Positions 1 to 7,682 of a stretch of DNA of 19,374 nt are shown piece after piece (position 1 is the first letter of the stretch; every line of letters begins with the position of its first letter). The notes under the pieces were generated by a model. It was not told the origin of the DNA and did not search any database. It saw only the letters and a program-made list of their open reading frames with translations. Both the position numbers and the translations under genes were made by a program. This DNA is from an uncultured bacterium. GTDB lineage: Bacteria > Bacillota > Clostridia > Oscillospirales > Ruminococcaceae. The stretch spans positions 1 to 19,374 of the forward strand of contig CAJMLV010000047.1 of the NCBI GenBank assembly GCA_905214345.1, written 5' to 3'.

Positions 1-327
1 GGCCAGCATCAGTTCCGGGATGCGGGAAAAATCAATGCCGCCGTACTCCATCTGTTCCACCACGCTGGTCTCGCTGCCCAGCACGCTGTTGCTGTATACC
101 CGCACCTCCACCCGGCCGTCGGTGCGCTGGGCCACCAGGTCCGCAAAGGCGTAGGCGGCTTCGGTGGTGGGGTAGCCTTCGGGCTGGTTCTCCGCATAGC
201 GCAGAATCAGGTCGGGGGTGTCGTCCTTGTGGGTGCCGGTGGGGGTGGCCCCGGCGGCGGAAAGCACCGCGGCACAGCACAAGACCAGCGCTGCGGCCAG
301 GGCCGGCACCCGCAGACGGCGGCTCAC
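1..327 (-). CDS. TRAP transporter DctP-type solute-binding protein (N-terminal part, cut by window edge)
   Basis: This is the first 109 codons of a secreted substrate-binding protein of the DctP (TRAP dicarboxylate-type) family, which delivers organic acids or related solutes to a DctQ/DctM membrane pair. The GTG start gives a basic N-terminus (VSRRLR) and a hydrophobic signal peptide ending near residue 25. The mature protein shows the family pattern: a first strand LRYAENQPEG, then GRVEVRVYSNSVLGSE and VVEQMEYGGIDFSRI. The GTG start at 327 overlaps the TGA stop of the upstream regulator (GTGA). A GGAGG lies 7 bases before it, inside the regulator's last codons, so translation is probably coupled. 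No dctQ or dctM is in view; they may lie beyond the left edge. The substrate cannot be told. Association with an upstream two-component system suggests it is part of the sensing or uptake circuit. Confidence 0.8.
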   Translation of the reverse strand, partial: MSRRLRVPALAAALVLCCAAVLSAAGATPTGTHKDDTPDLILRYAENQPEGYPTTEAAYAFADLVAQRTDGRVEVRVYSNSVLGSETSVVEQMEYGGIDFSRIPELMLA

Positions 328-845
328 AGGGGGGCCTCCGTTTTGCTGCGGGCGGCCTGGATGTGCACTTCGGTGAGATAGTCCAGAAAGCCCACGTGCA
401 GGTATTTCTTGAACTGGGTGGACAGGTAGGCGGGGCTGATGTGCAGGATGTCCCCGATGCTGTCCAGGGAAAGCTCGTACATGTAGTTCTCCCGCAGGTA
501 CTTTTTCACCTGGGCCATGAGCTGGCCCATCTGGGTGTTGGGCAGGTCGTCGTCGGCGGGGTCGGTCTCCACCGCGGCGGGGGCCATGGCGGTGAGGCGG
601 CGTTCCGCTTCGATCTGACCCAGGGCCCGGCGGATGGCTCCTTCGACCTCGTCGGGCACCACCGGTTTGAGGATGTAGCCGCAGGCCCCCAGGCGCATGG
701 CCTCGTAGGCATACTGGAACAGGCCGTAGGCGGTGACAAAGATCACCTTGCATCCCGGCAGCCGGGAAAGCACGGTGCGGGCGGCTTCCAGCCCGTTGAC
801 GCCGGGCATCTCGATGTCCATGAGGATCAGGTCCGCCCCCCCCAC
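324..845 (-). CDS. Response regulator remnant: partial receiver plus truncated AraC/YesN-type HTH (frameshifted)
   Basis: The reading frame encodes a CheY-like receiver from its third strand onward (LILMDIEMPG with phospho-acceptor Asp10, Thr38 in VIFVTAY, Lys60 in YILKPV). A linker and an AraC-type helix-turn-helix at about residues 112-167 follow (LSLDSIGDILHISPAYLSTQFKKY). The receiver's first strand and acidic pair are absent from this frame. The missing alpha1-beta2-alpha2 segment is found in the -1-related frame at the end of the upstream sensor ORF, joined across the G8 run at 836-843. The only start in this frame is a GTG at 845 without a ribosome-binding site, so independent translation is unlikely. 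The AraC domain also ends after HIQAAR with SKTEAPL, lacking the second HTH that this family needs for normal DNA binding. It is best read as a decayed or misassembled regulator. Its stop overlaps the DctP start. Confidence 0.75.
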   Translation of the reverse strand: MGGADLILMDIEMPGVNGLEAARTVLSRLPGCKVIFVTAYGLFQYAYEAMRLGACGYILKPVVPDEVEGAIRRALGQIEAERRLTAMAPAAVETDPADDDLPNTQMGQLMAQVKKYLRENYMYELSLDSIGDILHISPAYLSTQFKKYLHVGFLDYLTEVHIQAARSKTEAPL

Positions 846-1792
846 AGCAGGGCGGTCTCCACCGTGCGGCGGCCGTTGTCTGTGGTGTGGATCTCGGCTT
901 CGTGCTCAAAACGCCGGGCCACCAGGTCGGCCAGGGCCTCCCGTTCCATGGCTTCGGTCTCCCGCCGGTGCAGCTGGCGTTCGATCTCGTTTTTCTCCCG
1001 CAGCATGTTCACCTGCCGGGCCATGGAGTGCTTCATGGTGTTGAAAGCCCCCGCCAGCTGGCCGGTCTCATCGGTCTGCTGCACGATCACATCGGGGGTG
1101 TCCAGCTCGCCCCGGCCGATGGCCCGGGACGTCACGATCATCTGCTGCACCGGGTCCAGCAGATGCCACACCGTGCGCACGAACAGGGCGCCCAGCAGCA
1201 CGCAGAGCAGGGTGGTCACCGCCTGCACCCATTTCAGCCGCTCGTTCAGGGCCGAAAGCCGCAGGTAGGTGCTCTGTCCTTCGGTGATGGCGGTCTGGAG
1301 CAGGTCATCGGTGTACTGCTGCAGATACCCGCCGCACAGGGTCACTTCGCCGAAATACAGGGCGGCGGCTTCCTCGGTGTCGCCCCGTTTCAGGTCGGTC
1401 TGCAGCTCGTCCATGAGCCGGTCGTAGTTTTCGTAGGTGGTGCGCACCGCCTGGGCCAGCAGATACTGCTCCTCGCCCACCTCCCGCAAATCGCCGTCGA
1501 TACGCCACAGCCAGGTGTCTGCGGTGGTGGAACCGCTCTGCAGATTCTGCATCAGGGCGTTGGCGTCGCCGTTCTCCCAACGGAAATTTTCCAGGGCGGT
1601 GAGCTGGCGGCTGATGCCGGAGGAAAACTGGCTGATGGAATGGAAGTTGCCGGTGTGGCGGCCCAGCTGGTCCAGCACCACGTTGGACTGGTAGTGGTTG
1701 ACATACATCTGCACCATCAGCGCAGCGAAAAAGGCGGTGAGAAACAGGATGATGCGTCCCTTCAGTGTCAGGTGACGCTGGAACCAGTGCAT
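827..1792 (-). CDS. Membrane sensor with HAMP domain, fused to a receiver fragment; histidine kinase core missing
   Basis: The product is 321 aa. The start chosen is ATG 1792, 9 bases after GGAGG; an in-frame extension to 1930 has no such site and would overlap the promoter. Layout: TM1 about 13-31, extracytoplasmic helical sensor domain about 32-188, TM2 about 189-208, HAMP 210-262, and a coiled coil (LREKNEIERQLHRRETEAM, 264-282) of the kind that leads into the DHp/HATPase domains of YesM/LytS-type kinases. No H-box (PHFLFN-like), N-box or G-box follows. From residue 284 the sequence is receiver-like (EREALADLVARRF, then TDNGRRTVETALLWGG), and it stops just after the G8 run. The coding sequence therefore appears to have lost the catalytic half of the kinase and the receiver's first strand. 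This could be a real deletion or an assembly chimera. Its own promoter is visible. Confidence 0.75.
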   Translation of the reverse strand: MHWFQRHLTLKGRIILFLTAFFAALMVQMYVNHYQSNVVLDQLGRHTGNFHSISQFSSGISRQLTALENFRWENGDANALMQNLQSGSTTADTWLWRIDGDLREVGEEQYLLAQAVRTTYENYDRLMDELQTDLKRGDTEEAAALYFGEVTLCGGYLQQYTDDLLQTAITEGQSTYLRLSALNERLKWVQAVTTLLCVLLGALFVRTVWHLLDPVQQMIVTSRAIGRGELDTPDVIVQQTDETGQLAGAFNTMKHSMARQVNMLREKNEIERQLHRRETEAMEREALADLVARRFEHEAEIHTTDNGRRTVETALLWGGRT

Positions 1793-1827
1793 AGGGGACG
1801 CCCTCCTTGCCGTAAAAATGCCATCCC

Positions 1828-1856
1828 ATTGTACAGCCCGGCCAAAAAATCCGCAA
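1828..1856 (-). promoter_or_regulatory. Sigma-A-type promoter of the sensor/regulator/DctP operon
   Basis: Read on the minus strand, -35 TTGCGG (1851-1856) and -10 TACAAT (1828-1833) are separated by 17 bases, about 36 bases upstream of the sensor ATG. The -35 lies inside the perfect palindrome CGCAAG-T-CTTGCG (1852-1864), a possible operator. Confidence 0.65.
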
Positions 1857-1885
1857 GTCTTGCGAAAATATTTGTCAGACCCCGC

Positions 1886-1915
1886 TTGCGGCCCCCGGGC
1901 GGGTCGTGCTATGAT
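1886..1915 (+). promoter_or_regulatory. Promoter of the YcxB-like gene, divergent to the sensor promoter
   Basis: -35 TTGCGG (1886-1891) and -10 TATGAT (1910-1915) are separated by 18 bases, 32 bases before the ATG at 1948, which has GGAGG at 1936-1940. The -35 carries the same CTTGCGG heptamer as the oppositely oriented sensor promoter. Confidence 0.65.
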
Positions 1916-1947
1916 AGGGGCAAATCGCAACAGGCGGAGGAACCAGT

Positions 1948-2523
1948 ATGAGCGGCAAGTCCAAAAACAAGGAAAGCACCATCATCGTGCCGGTGCGCAT
2001 TGACAGGAAGATTTTTCAGGATTTTTCGGTGTTTGATACGCTGGTGCGGCAGCGGCGGTGGCAGCGCCCCCTGGTGTTTGCCCTGATCCTGCTGTTCTTT
2101 GCGGTGCTCTGCTTTGCCCAGGTGGGCAAGCGGGAAGGCGCCATCCTGCTGGGCAGTGTTCTGACGGTGGTAGGCCTGGGATTGCCGGCGGTGTACTTCG
2201 GCATGTTCTTCTACTCGTTGCGTCAGCAGGCGGGGCGGATGGGACTTTCCCGCATGAAGGATGCCTACCGGGTGGAACTGGGAGCCGACGGGGTGTGCAT
2301 GCACCCGGCGGGCAGCCAGGACAAGACGGAACAGGCGGAGCGCCATGCCTGGGCGGAGGTGTTCGGCGCCTGGCGCACCGACAACGCCGTCTATCTGTAT
2401 GTGGGCCCGGCCCGGGCGTTCATCCTGCCGGAGGACCAGATCCCCGGCGGGGCGGATGCTGCCTGGAAACTGCTGGGGACGGTATTGCCCTCAGAAAAGC
2501 TCCACGGCGGCAAAAAAGCATAA
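1948..2523 (+). CDS. YcxB-like membrane protein
   Basis: This 191-aa protein is the only plus-strand gene in the window. A short cytoplasmic N-terminus is followed by two transmembrane helices (about 40-58 and 65-89) and a cytoplasmic C-terminal domain (about 105-182). That domain has the YcxB-like pattern: YRVELGADGV, then an aromatic-rich HAWAEVFGAWRTDNAVYLYVG and the ending FILPEDQIPGG. The function of this family is unknown; its C-terminal fold is thought to be PH-like. The ATG start follows GGAGG by 7 bases and lies under a readable promoter. The gene is a single unit ending just before the hairpin at 2546-2579. It is divergent from the sensor operon and convergent with the glycosylation operon, so context gives no clear role. 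Confidence 0.75.
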   Translation: MSGKSKNKESTIIVPVRIDRKIFQDFSVFDTLVRQRRWQRPLVFALILLFFAVLCFAQVGKREGAILLGSVLTVVGLGLPAVYFGMFFYSLRQQAGRMGLSRMKDAYRVELGADGVCMHPAGSQDKTEQAERHAWAEVFGAWRTDNAVYLYVGPARAFILPEDQIPGGADAAWKLLGTVLPSEKLHGGKKA

Positions 2524-2545
2524 CAGCGCGCAAAAAATGAAAAAG

Positions 2546-2579
2546 CAGGGCGGGGACTTCCTGGGAAGTTCCCGCCCTG
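2546..2579 (-). terminator. Intrinsic terminator of the five-gene membrane operon (possibly bidirectional)
   Basis: A 15-bp stem (2546-2560 with 2565-2579, one G-U pair) with a 4-base loop lies 9 bases after the YfhO stop. On the minus strand it is followed by CTTTTTCATTTTTT. On the plus strand the T-tract is displaced, so termination of the YcxB-like gene from the other side is possible but weaker. Confidence 0.8.
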
Positions 2580-2588
2580 TCGGCGTAT

Positions 2589-5066
2589 TTACGGTTTTTT
2601 GCGACCCCGCCGCAGCAGAAGCAGGGTCAGCCCCAGGCCCAACAGGCTCAGCAGGCACCCGGCACCGATGCCGGGCTGGGTGTAGGTCAGGGTGAGGGTG
2701 TGGGACCCGGCGGGGACCTCTACCCCCAGCAGATACCCCGCGGCCTGGGCCTCCACGGCCTCGCCGTCCAGTTCGGCCCGCCAGTTTTCGTCGTAAGGCA
2801 GGGTCAGCACCGCCATCCCGTCGGCGGTGGCTTGGGTCTGCAGGGTGACGGCGCCGTCCCGCCAGCTTGTCACAGCGGGGGCGTCGGCGCGGATGGCCTC
2901 GCAGGCGGCGGCCAGGGCGTCCTCGTCCAGGATGGCGAAGGCGGCAGAGTCCATCTCCGCCCCCAGGGACAGTTTCACCTGGTCCCCGGCCTTCACCCGG
3001 CCCAGGTCGACGACCGCCCCGGAGGAGCGTTCCAGGCTAAGCACCGTGCCCGCGTCGGTGCCGTTCACCGTCAGGGGCACATCCGCCGCCGTGCCGGTAA
3101 AGACCGCATAGAGGATGCCGTCGGTCTCCGCCGTGAGGGAGAAAGCGCTGCCCGCACCGCCCGTCAGCCGGGTGAAAAGGGTGGTTTCCTGCCCGAGAAG
3201 GGCGGAATACAGGGGCTCGGCGGCGGTGAAGGGGTCGGTGGTGTCGGGCAGGGCAAAGTCTGCGGCACTGCCGGGGCTCCACAACGCCCGGGGCAGGGCG
3301 TTGTCGTTTTCGTATACCTGCCAGGGGGTGTCCAGATCGCTTGCGGTGAAGTGGGTGGGCACCCGCCCGCCGTCCCGGTCCAGGAAATACCCGATGGAGA
3401 GCAGGCTGTCTGCCGCGGCGGTGCTGCCCCCCAGATACCCGTAGCTGGCCCCGTAGTTGCAGTAGCCCAGAGCCATGAGCAGCATGGTGCCGGTGCCGTC
3501 CTGCACGCTGCTGAAGTGGGTCAGCCCCTCAAACCCCAGCAGCATGGGGTCGTTGAGGGTGCGGAAAAAGGTCTTTTCCACGCGGAAATTTCCGGTGTTG
3601 GCGGCTTCCGCCGCCTGCACGGTGGCGCGGCCGTCGGCCACAAAGGTTTCGTAATCCGCCACCGGGTAGGCTTCAAACTGGCGCAGGGCCCAGGCGGCGT
3701 TCAGGGCCAGTTCCCCGGCCGCCAGCACTGCCAGCGCCCCGGCGGCCAGACGGCGGCGCTGCCCTTTGCTCTGCTGCCACAGCCAGGCAAGGCCCAACGC
3801 GGCCAGCAGCAGAACGCAGGCCAGGGCCCAGCGGCGGCGGCCGTAGGTTTCGGCCCGGGTGAGGAACACCACCGCCGCCAGAACCAGGGCAAGCACTCCG
3901 GCGGTGAAGGCCCGGCGACGTGTGAGGGCCGATGCCAGCGTCCCGGCGCCCAGGGTCAGCAGCCAGAACACCAGCAGAAAGCTCTGCCGGTAGGGGAACC
4001 AGTTGGGGGGCGAAAAGCCGTGCCACACCAGGTCCAGGGGCTGCCACCACATGCTGAGCACCAGAAGGGCGGCCAGGGCGGCAAAGGCCAGCTTTTCCCG
4101 GTGGGGGCGGGCGCTGACCAGATAGAGCAGCAGTCCCGCCAGCCCCAGCATACCGCAGTAGACGGGGGGCAGGCCGTTCTGTACGTCCGCCCACACAAAG
4201 TTGCCGGTGAAGAATTTCTGGAAAAGGTCCAAAAGGGAGAACTGCACCCCGCCGTTCCATTCCAGGCCGGTGTTTTTCACCGTCAGGATCTCGGTGACGG
4301 CCGGGACCAGCACCACCCCGGAAAGCGCGGCGGCAGTCACCCCGCCCAAGGCGAACCGCCCCAGCAGACGCAGCACCGCGTTCCGCCCCCCGGCCAGGGG
4401 GCGGGCTGCCAGGTGCACAAGAATATACAATACGGAGAATATGCAGAGCATATACCCCATGTAGAAATTGGCGAAGATGGCCGCTGCCAGGGCAATCACG
4501 AACCGCAGCCCCCGCCTGCCTTCCAGCAGGTCATCCAGCCCGGCGGCCACCACCGGCAGCAAGATCACCGAGTCCAGCCACAGCACGTTCTGGGCATAAG
4601 CCACCGAATACCCCATGAGCCCGTAACACCAGCCCAGCGGCACAAACAGGGCGCAGGGACCCCAGTGCCGCCGCAGATACCACACAAAGGTCACGGCGGC
4701 CAGGGTGATTTTCAGCGCCCAGACCACACAGCACAGCCAGCCGTAGGTTTCGGGTGCGGCAAAGAGGTACAGCCAGGCAAAGGGACTGGCAAAGTAGTAG
4801 GCAAAGAGGGCGAAAGCCCCGCCCCCCGGGCCCATATCCCCGGCGTAGAAGAGGCTGCCGCCCTCCCGGGCTGCATCATAAAAATGGGCGTAGAAGGGGA
4901 TATACTGGCTGTTCAGGTCCCCGGTCATCACCGAGTTGGGCCCGAAGGGCCAGTACCCGCAGAGGGCGTAGACGGCGCAGAGGATCAGCGCCATGCCCCC
5001 CGCCGTGAGCAGGAAAGGCGGGGCGCCTTTGTTCGGTTGGATTTTCCGTTGCGGCAGATTTGCCAT
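2589..5066 (-). CDS. YfhO-family membrane protein (GT-C-type, putative surface polymer glycosylation)
   Basis: The product is 825 aa. ATG 5066 is preferred (GGGAGAGAG 6-7 bases upstream); the frame is open further, to 5150, but that would overlap the preceding gene. The protein has a dozen or more hydrophobic segments and a soluble C-terminal portion (about 500-790) ending in a further TM helix and a basic tail (RRGRKKP). After TM1 it carries the YfhO hallmark MTGDLNSQYIPFY, with Asp50 in the position of the GT-C acidic catalytic residue. The beta-rich end, with VPAGSHTLTLTYTQPG before the last TM, is also typical. Bacillus and Listeria YfhO-type proteins take part in lipoteichoic/wall teichoic acid glycosylation using undecaprenyl-linked sugars. 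A similar extracytoplasmic role is inferred here. It is the last gene of the operon, 31 bases after partner 2, and is followed by a strong terminator. Confidence 0.85.
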   Translation of the reverse strand: MANLPQRKIQPNKGAPPFLLTAGGMALILCAVYALCGYWPFGPNSVMTGDLNSQYIPFYAHFYDAAREGGSLFYAGDMGPGGGAFALFAYYFASPFAWLYLFAAPETYGWLCCVVWALKITLAAVTFVWYLRRHWGPCALFVPLGWCYGLMGYSVAYAQNVLWLDSVILLPVVAAGLDDLLEGRRGLRFVIALAAAIFANFYMGYMLCIFSVLYILVHLAARPLAGGRNAVLRLLGRFALGGVTAAALSGVVLVPAVTEILTVKNTGLEWNGGVQFSLLDLFQKFFTGNFVWADVQNGLPPVYCGMLGLAGLLLYLVSARPHREKLAFAALAALLVLSMWWQPLDLVWHGFSPPNWFPYRQSFLLVFWLLTLGAGTLASALTRRRAFTAGVLALVLAAVVFLTRAETYGRRRWALACVLLLAALGLAWLWQQSKGQRRRLAAGALAVLAAGELALNAAWALRQFEAYPVADYETFVADGRATVQAAEAANTGNFRVEKTFFRTLNDPMLLGFEGLTHFSSVQDGTGTMLLMALGYCNYGASYGYLGGSTAAADSLLSIGYFLDRDGGRVPTHFTASDLDTPWQVYENDNALPRALWSPGSAADFALPDTTDPFTAAEPLYSALLGQETTLFTRLTGGAGSAFSLTAETDGILYAVFTGTAADVPLTVNGTDAGTVLSLERSSGAVVDLGRVKAGDQVKLSLGAEMDSAAFAILDEDALAAACEAIRADAPAVTSWRDGAVTLQTQATADGMAVLTLPYDENWRAELDGEAVEAQAAGYLLGVEVPAGSHTLTLTYTQPGIGAGCLLSLLGLGLTLLLLRRGRKKP

Positions 5067-5097
5067 GAAACTCTCTCCCGATTTCATACAAGAAAAG

Positions 5098-5700
5098 TCA
5101 GCGGCGCAGGCGGGCGGCCCAGAAGGCCAGCAGGTCCCACAACGCCGCAAAAACGGCAGGCAGCACCGCCAGGGCCAGGCCCTGTTCCCCTATGGGCAGG
5201 AAGTACCGCCACAGGGGCAAAGGTGCATTGACGGTGAGGGTGGTGTCGGCACCGCCCAGCACCACCCCTTCGCCTCCGGCGGGGTCGATGCGCACGCTGC
5301 CGCCGCCCAAGGGAAAGATCAGCGTGACTTCCCCGGCGGCGGTCTCCGAGGCCCACACCCGGCGGCGCAGGCTGGCGTCCTGGCCGGATTTTCCGTAATA
5401 GCCCTCAAACCCGGAGGCCGGGGCGGCGGTGGTCAGGGTGACGCTGCGCACGTCCTGGTCCGGGTCCAGCAGCAGCTGGGGGTCGCCCCCGGCGGTGATC
5501 CATTGGCCGTCCTCGGTCAGCAGGATGTCCTGCATGGGGATGTCGGCCAGGGCCAGGGTCTCGGTGTGCAGGCGTCCGGTGGCAAAGCCCAGGGCATCCC
5601 ACCCGGCACAGAAAAGGGCATACAGCACCCACAGCACCAGGGCCAGGGCGTACAGGGTGATCATGCGGTGACGGCCGCAAAAAGCAAGATGTTGTTTCAT
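5098..5700 (-). CDS. Bitopic membrane partner protein 2 (TM-beta domain-TM), unknown family
   Basis: This 200-aa protein has an N-terminal TM helix (about 13-35), an extracytoplasmic region of about 120 residues rich in beta-type sequence, and a C-terminal hydrophobic stretch (about 165-193) ending in RLRR. I do not recognise a named family. It is clearly related to the protein at 7683-8294: shared features are GD.QLLL.P...VR in the middle and YF.P...Q...LAVLP before the last TM. Its ATG overlaps the stop of GT-C-like protein B (ATGA, 5697-5700), and the ribosome-binding site AGGAGGGG is within that gene's last codons, so the two are probably made in fixed ratio. An accessory or acceptor-binding subunit of the preceding GT-C protein is a reasonable inference but unproven. 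Confidence 0.7.
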   Translation of the reverse strand: MKQHLAFCGRHRMITLYALALVLWVLYALFCAGWDALGFATGRLHTETLALADIPMQDILLTEDGQWITAGGDPQLLLDPDQDVRSVTLTTAAPASGFEGYYGKSGQDASLRRRVWASETAAGEVTLIFPLGGGSVRIDPAGGEGVVLGGADTTLTVNAPLPLWRYFLPIGEQGLALAVLPAVFAALWDLLAFWAARLRR

Positions 5701-7661
5701 GCGGCCCCTCCTACGTTGCAGACAAAATCGAACAGGTCGGTCCCGGCGTTGTACGCATACACCGCCGCCCCGGCTTCGCAGCCGTCCAGTTCATCGCTGA
5801 ACAGGCTGGCGTATCCTTCGGCAAACAGATCATCGGACTGCTCGATGAAGATATAGGTGCAGCCGCTGTCCAGAATACAGTCGTGCAGTTCCTCGGTGGT
5901 GTAGGGGTGGTAGTAGAGGGTATCCTCCGGCAGAGCCCCCGGCAGCGCAAAGGTGCCGCCGCCGCCCATACCGGTGGTGCCGCTGTAATCCAGGTACCAG
6001 GGATAGAACTCATAGGTGTACAAAAACCACCGGCTGCCGTCGTCCCCCTGGCTCACAAAGAAGATGTGGGCGGCCGCGGGCACCACGGCCTGCACTTCCT
6101 CTGTCACGGCCTGGGTCTGGCGGCGCTCGGCGTAAGCGGCGTCCCCGCAGCCGAAGACCGTGAGGGTGAACGGTACCCGCAGCCAGACCAGCCCGGCCAG
6201 GCCCAGGACCAATACCCCGAACCCGGTCTGTACCAGCCCGGCGGGGCGTTCTTCGTCCATGGCGCGCAGGGCCAGCGCCCCGGCGGCCAGCAGCCAGCCC
6301 AGCAGATAGGGGTAGATGTACCGCTCAAATCCCACCAGGCCGTCGGACACTTCATCCCGGAAGACATACACATAGGTCAGCCCGATAAAGAAGTAGTAGG
6401 CCGCAAAGCCGCCCAGCCCCAGCACCGCGAACACCCCGGCCTGACGGCGCAGGGACTTTTCCCGGGTGAAGAGAGCCGCCGCCACGGCCAGGACCATGGT
6501 CAGCGCCACCACCACGATAAAGGGCCCCACCATGGTGGTGGTCATGGTGAAGAGGTTTTTCACCATTCCGCCCATAATTGTGGAAAACTTTTCCGTCCGG
6601 CCGATGCCCAGCAGCTCCTTGCAGCCGGTGATGACCATTTCGGCCTGGCCCATCTGCTGGGTGCCGCCCACGTTGGAGGTGTCCGCGGTGGTGACGGCGG
6701 ACAGATAGTACTGCCAGGGCAGGAAAGCGGCCACGCAGGCCACAAACAGCCCGGCGGCCTTGGCCAGGGTCTTGCCCGTCGCGGGGGCGGGGGCTCTTTC
6801 GGCCAGGGCGCCCAGGAAGGCGTCCGCCCCGATGATGCCCGCCGCCACCAGGGCCATGGCGAAGCCGGTGTCCTTTTCCATGCACAGGGCGGCCAGGGCC
6901 AGGGCGGTGGGCCACAGGGCCCGGCGCTTGTTCATGTAATACACCGCCATGGCCCCGCCGAAGGTCAGGCCCAGAGGAATATCCGAAAGGCTGGAAGCGT
7001 AGAGGTCGGTGGTGCGGGTGATGTTGCCGTACAGGGTGATGAGGAAGGGCAAAAGGAACCCGAAGCCCAACGCCGGCACCACCCGCCGCCAGGCCCCTTT
7101 GGGGGCACCCGCCGTCAGGGTGGTGAAGATGGACAGCAGCAGGATGTCATACCCGGCCAGCACCCGCCATTCGGCGTAAGGGCCGAAAAACTGGAAGAAA
7201 TATCCCAGCATGATGAGCCCCGGGCGGTGGGAACCCACCCAGTCCCAGCCGATCTCGGCGTTGCCGTACAGCGCGCCGGAGGTCTTGACGATCTTGGCCG
7301 CCGTGCCCCAGAAGGAGAACTCGTCCCAGGTGGAGTACATGGGCTGCCGCCAGGCAAAGAACACCAGCAGCGCCGCAGCCAGCACCCAGAAGGCCACAAA
7401 GCCGGGAGCCGCCAGCACCGAAACGGGGCTCTTGCGCCCCACCGGGGCAAAGGCCAGCACCCAGGCCCCGGCGGCCAGGGCAAAGCAGAGCCAGCCGGTG
7501 GGGGCCAGCAGCCCCGCCATGCCCCCCAATGCCAGCAGGATCATCACGCCGCACAGGGCGGTAAAGGGGGCCAGCGGCGCGGGCAGGGATGTGCGCCGGG
7601 CCAGCAGCACGGCAAAACCCGCCAGCGCCGCCAGCGAAACCAAACTCAACAAAAGCTCCAT
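5697..7661 (-). CDS. GT-C-like polytopic membrane protein B (putative glycosyltransferase)
   Basis: This 654-aa protein has about ten to twelve TM helices and a soluble C-terminal tail of about 130 residues. In the first large outside loop it has STWDEFSFWGTAAK, with the acidic pair Asp113-Glu114 where GT-C transferases (ArnT/PMT/OST type) carry catalytic acids. The tail contains SQGDDGSRWFLY (about 537-548) and PYTTEEL through YASLFSDEL. It aligns with protein A (8291-10294) through (F/W)DE(Y/F)S.WGTAAK, D.P.G..FGGA.A, RY...Y..GWLL, QGD(D/E)G..WFLY and Y.SLF.DEL. The start ATG 7661 has GGGAGAG 5 bases upstream and lies 21 bases after partner 1. It is likely to use a polyprenyl-phosphate sugar donor at the outer face of the membrane. 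Donor and acceptor are unknown, and no close named family is recognised. Confidence 0.75.
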   Translation of the reverse strand: MELLLSLVSLAALAGFAVLLARRTSLPAPLAPFTALCGVMILLALGGMAGLLAPTGWLCFALAAGAWVLAFAPVGRKSPVSVLAAPGFVAFWVLAAALLVFFAWRQPMYSTWDEFSFWGTAAKIVKTSGALYGNAEIGWDWVGSHRPGLIMLGYFFQFFGPYAEWRVLAGYDILLLSIFTTLTAGAPKGAWRRVVPALGFGFLLPFLITLYGNITRTTDLYASSLSDIPLGLTFGGAMAVYYMNKRRALWPTALALAALCMEKDTGFAMALVAAGIIGADAFLGALAERAPAPATGKTLAKAAGLFVACVAAFLPWQYYLSAVTTADTSNVGGTQQMGQAEMVITGCKELLGIGRTEKFSTIMGGMVKNLFTMTTTMVGPFIVVVALTMVLAVAAALFTREKSLRRQAGVFAVLGLGGFAAYYFFIGLTYVYVFRDEVSDGLVGFERYIYPYLLGWLLAAGALALRAMDEERPAGLVQTGFGVLVLGLAGLVWLRVPFTLTVFGCGDAAYAERRQTQAVTEEVQAVVPAAAHIFFVSQGDDGSRWFLYTYEFYPWYLDYSGTTGMGGGGTFALPGALPEDTLYYHPYTTEELHDCILDSGCTYIFIEQSDDLFAEGYASLFSDELDGCEAGAAVYAYNAGTDLFDFVCNVGGAA

Positions 7662-7682
7662 AACAACTCTCCCAAAGGGGTA

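Noticed and set aside
887..1951. 354-aa plus-strand open frame opposite the sensor gene
   Set aside because: Shadow composition, and it would run through both divergent promoters. No ribosome-binding site.
2700..5231. 843-aa open frame on the plus strand opposite the YfhO gene
   Set aside because: Its product is dominated by Gly, Gln, His and Pro without domain structure, and it has no ribosome-binding site. It is the expected shadow of a GC-rich membrane-protein gene; the minus-strand frame has clear TM and family motifs.
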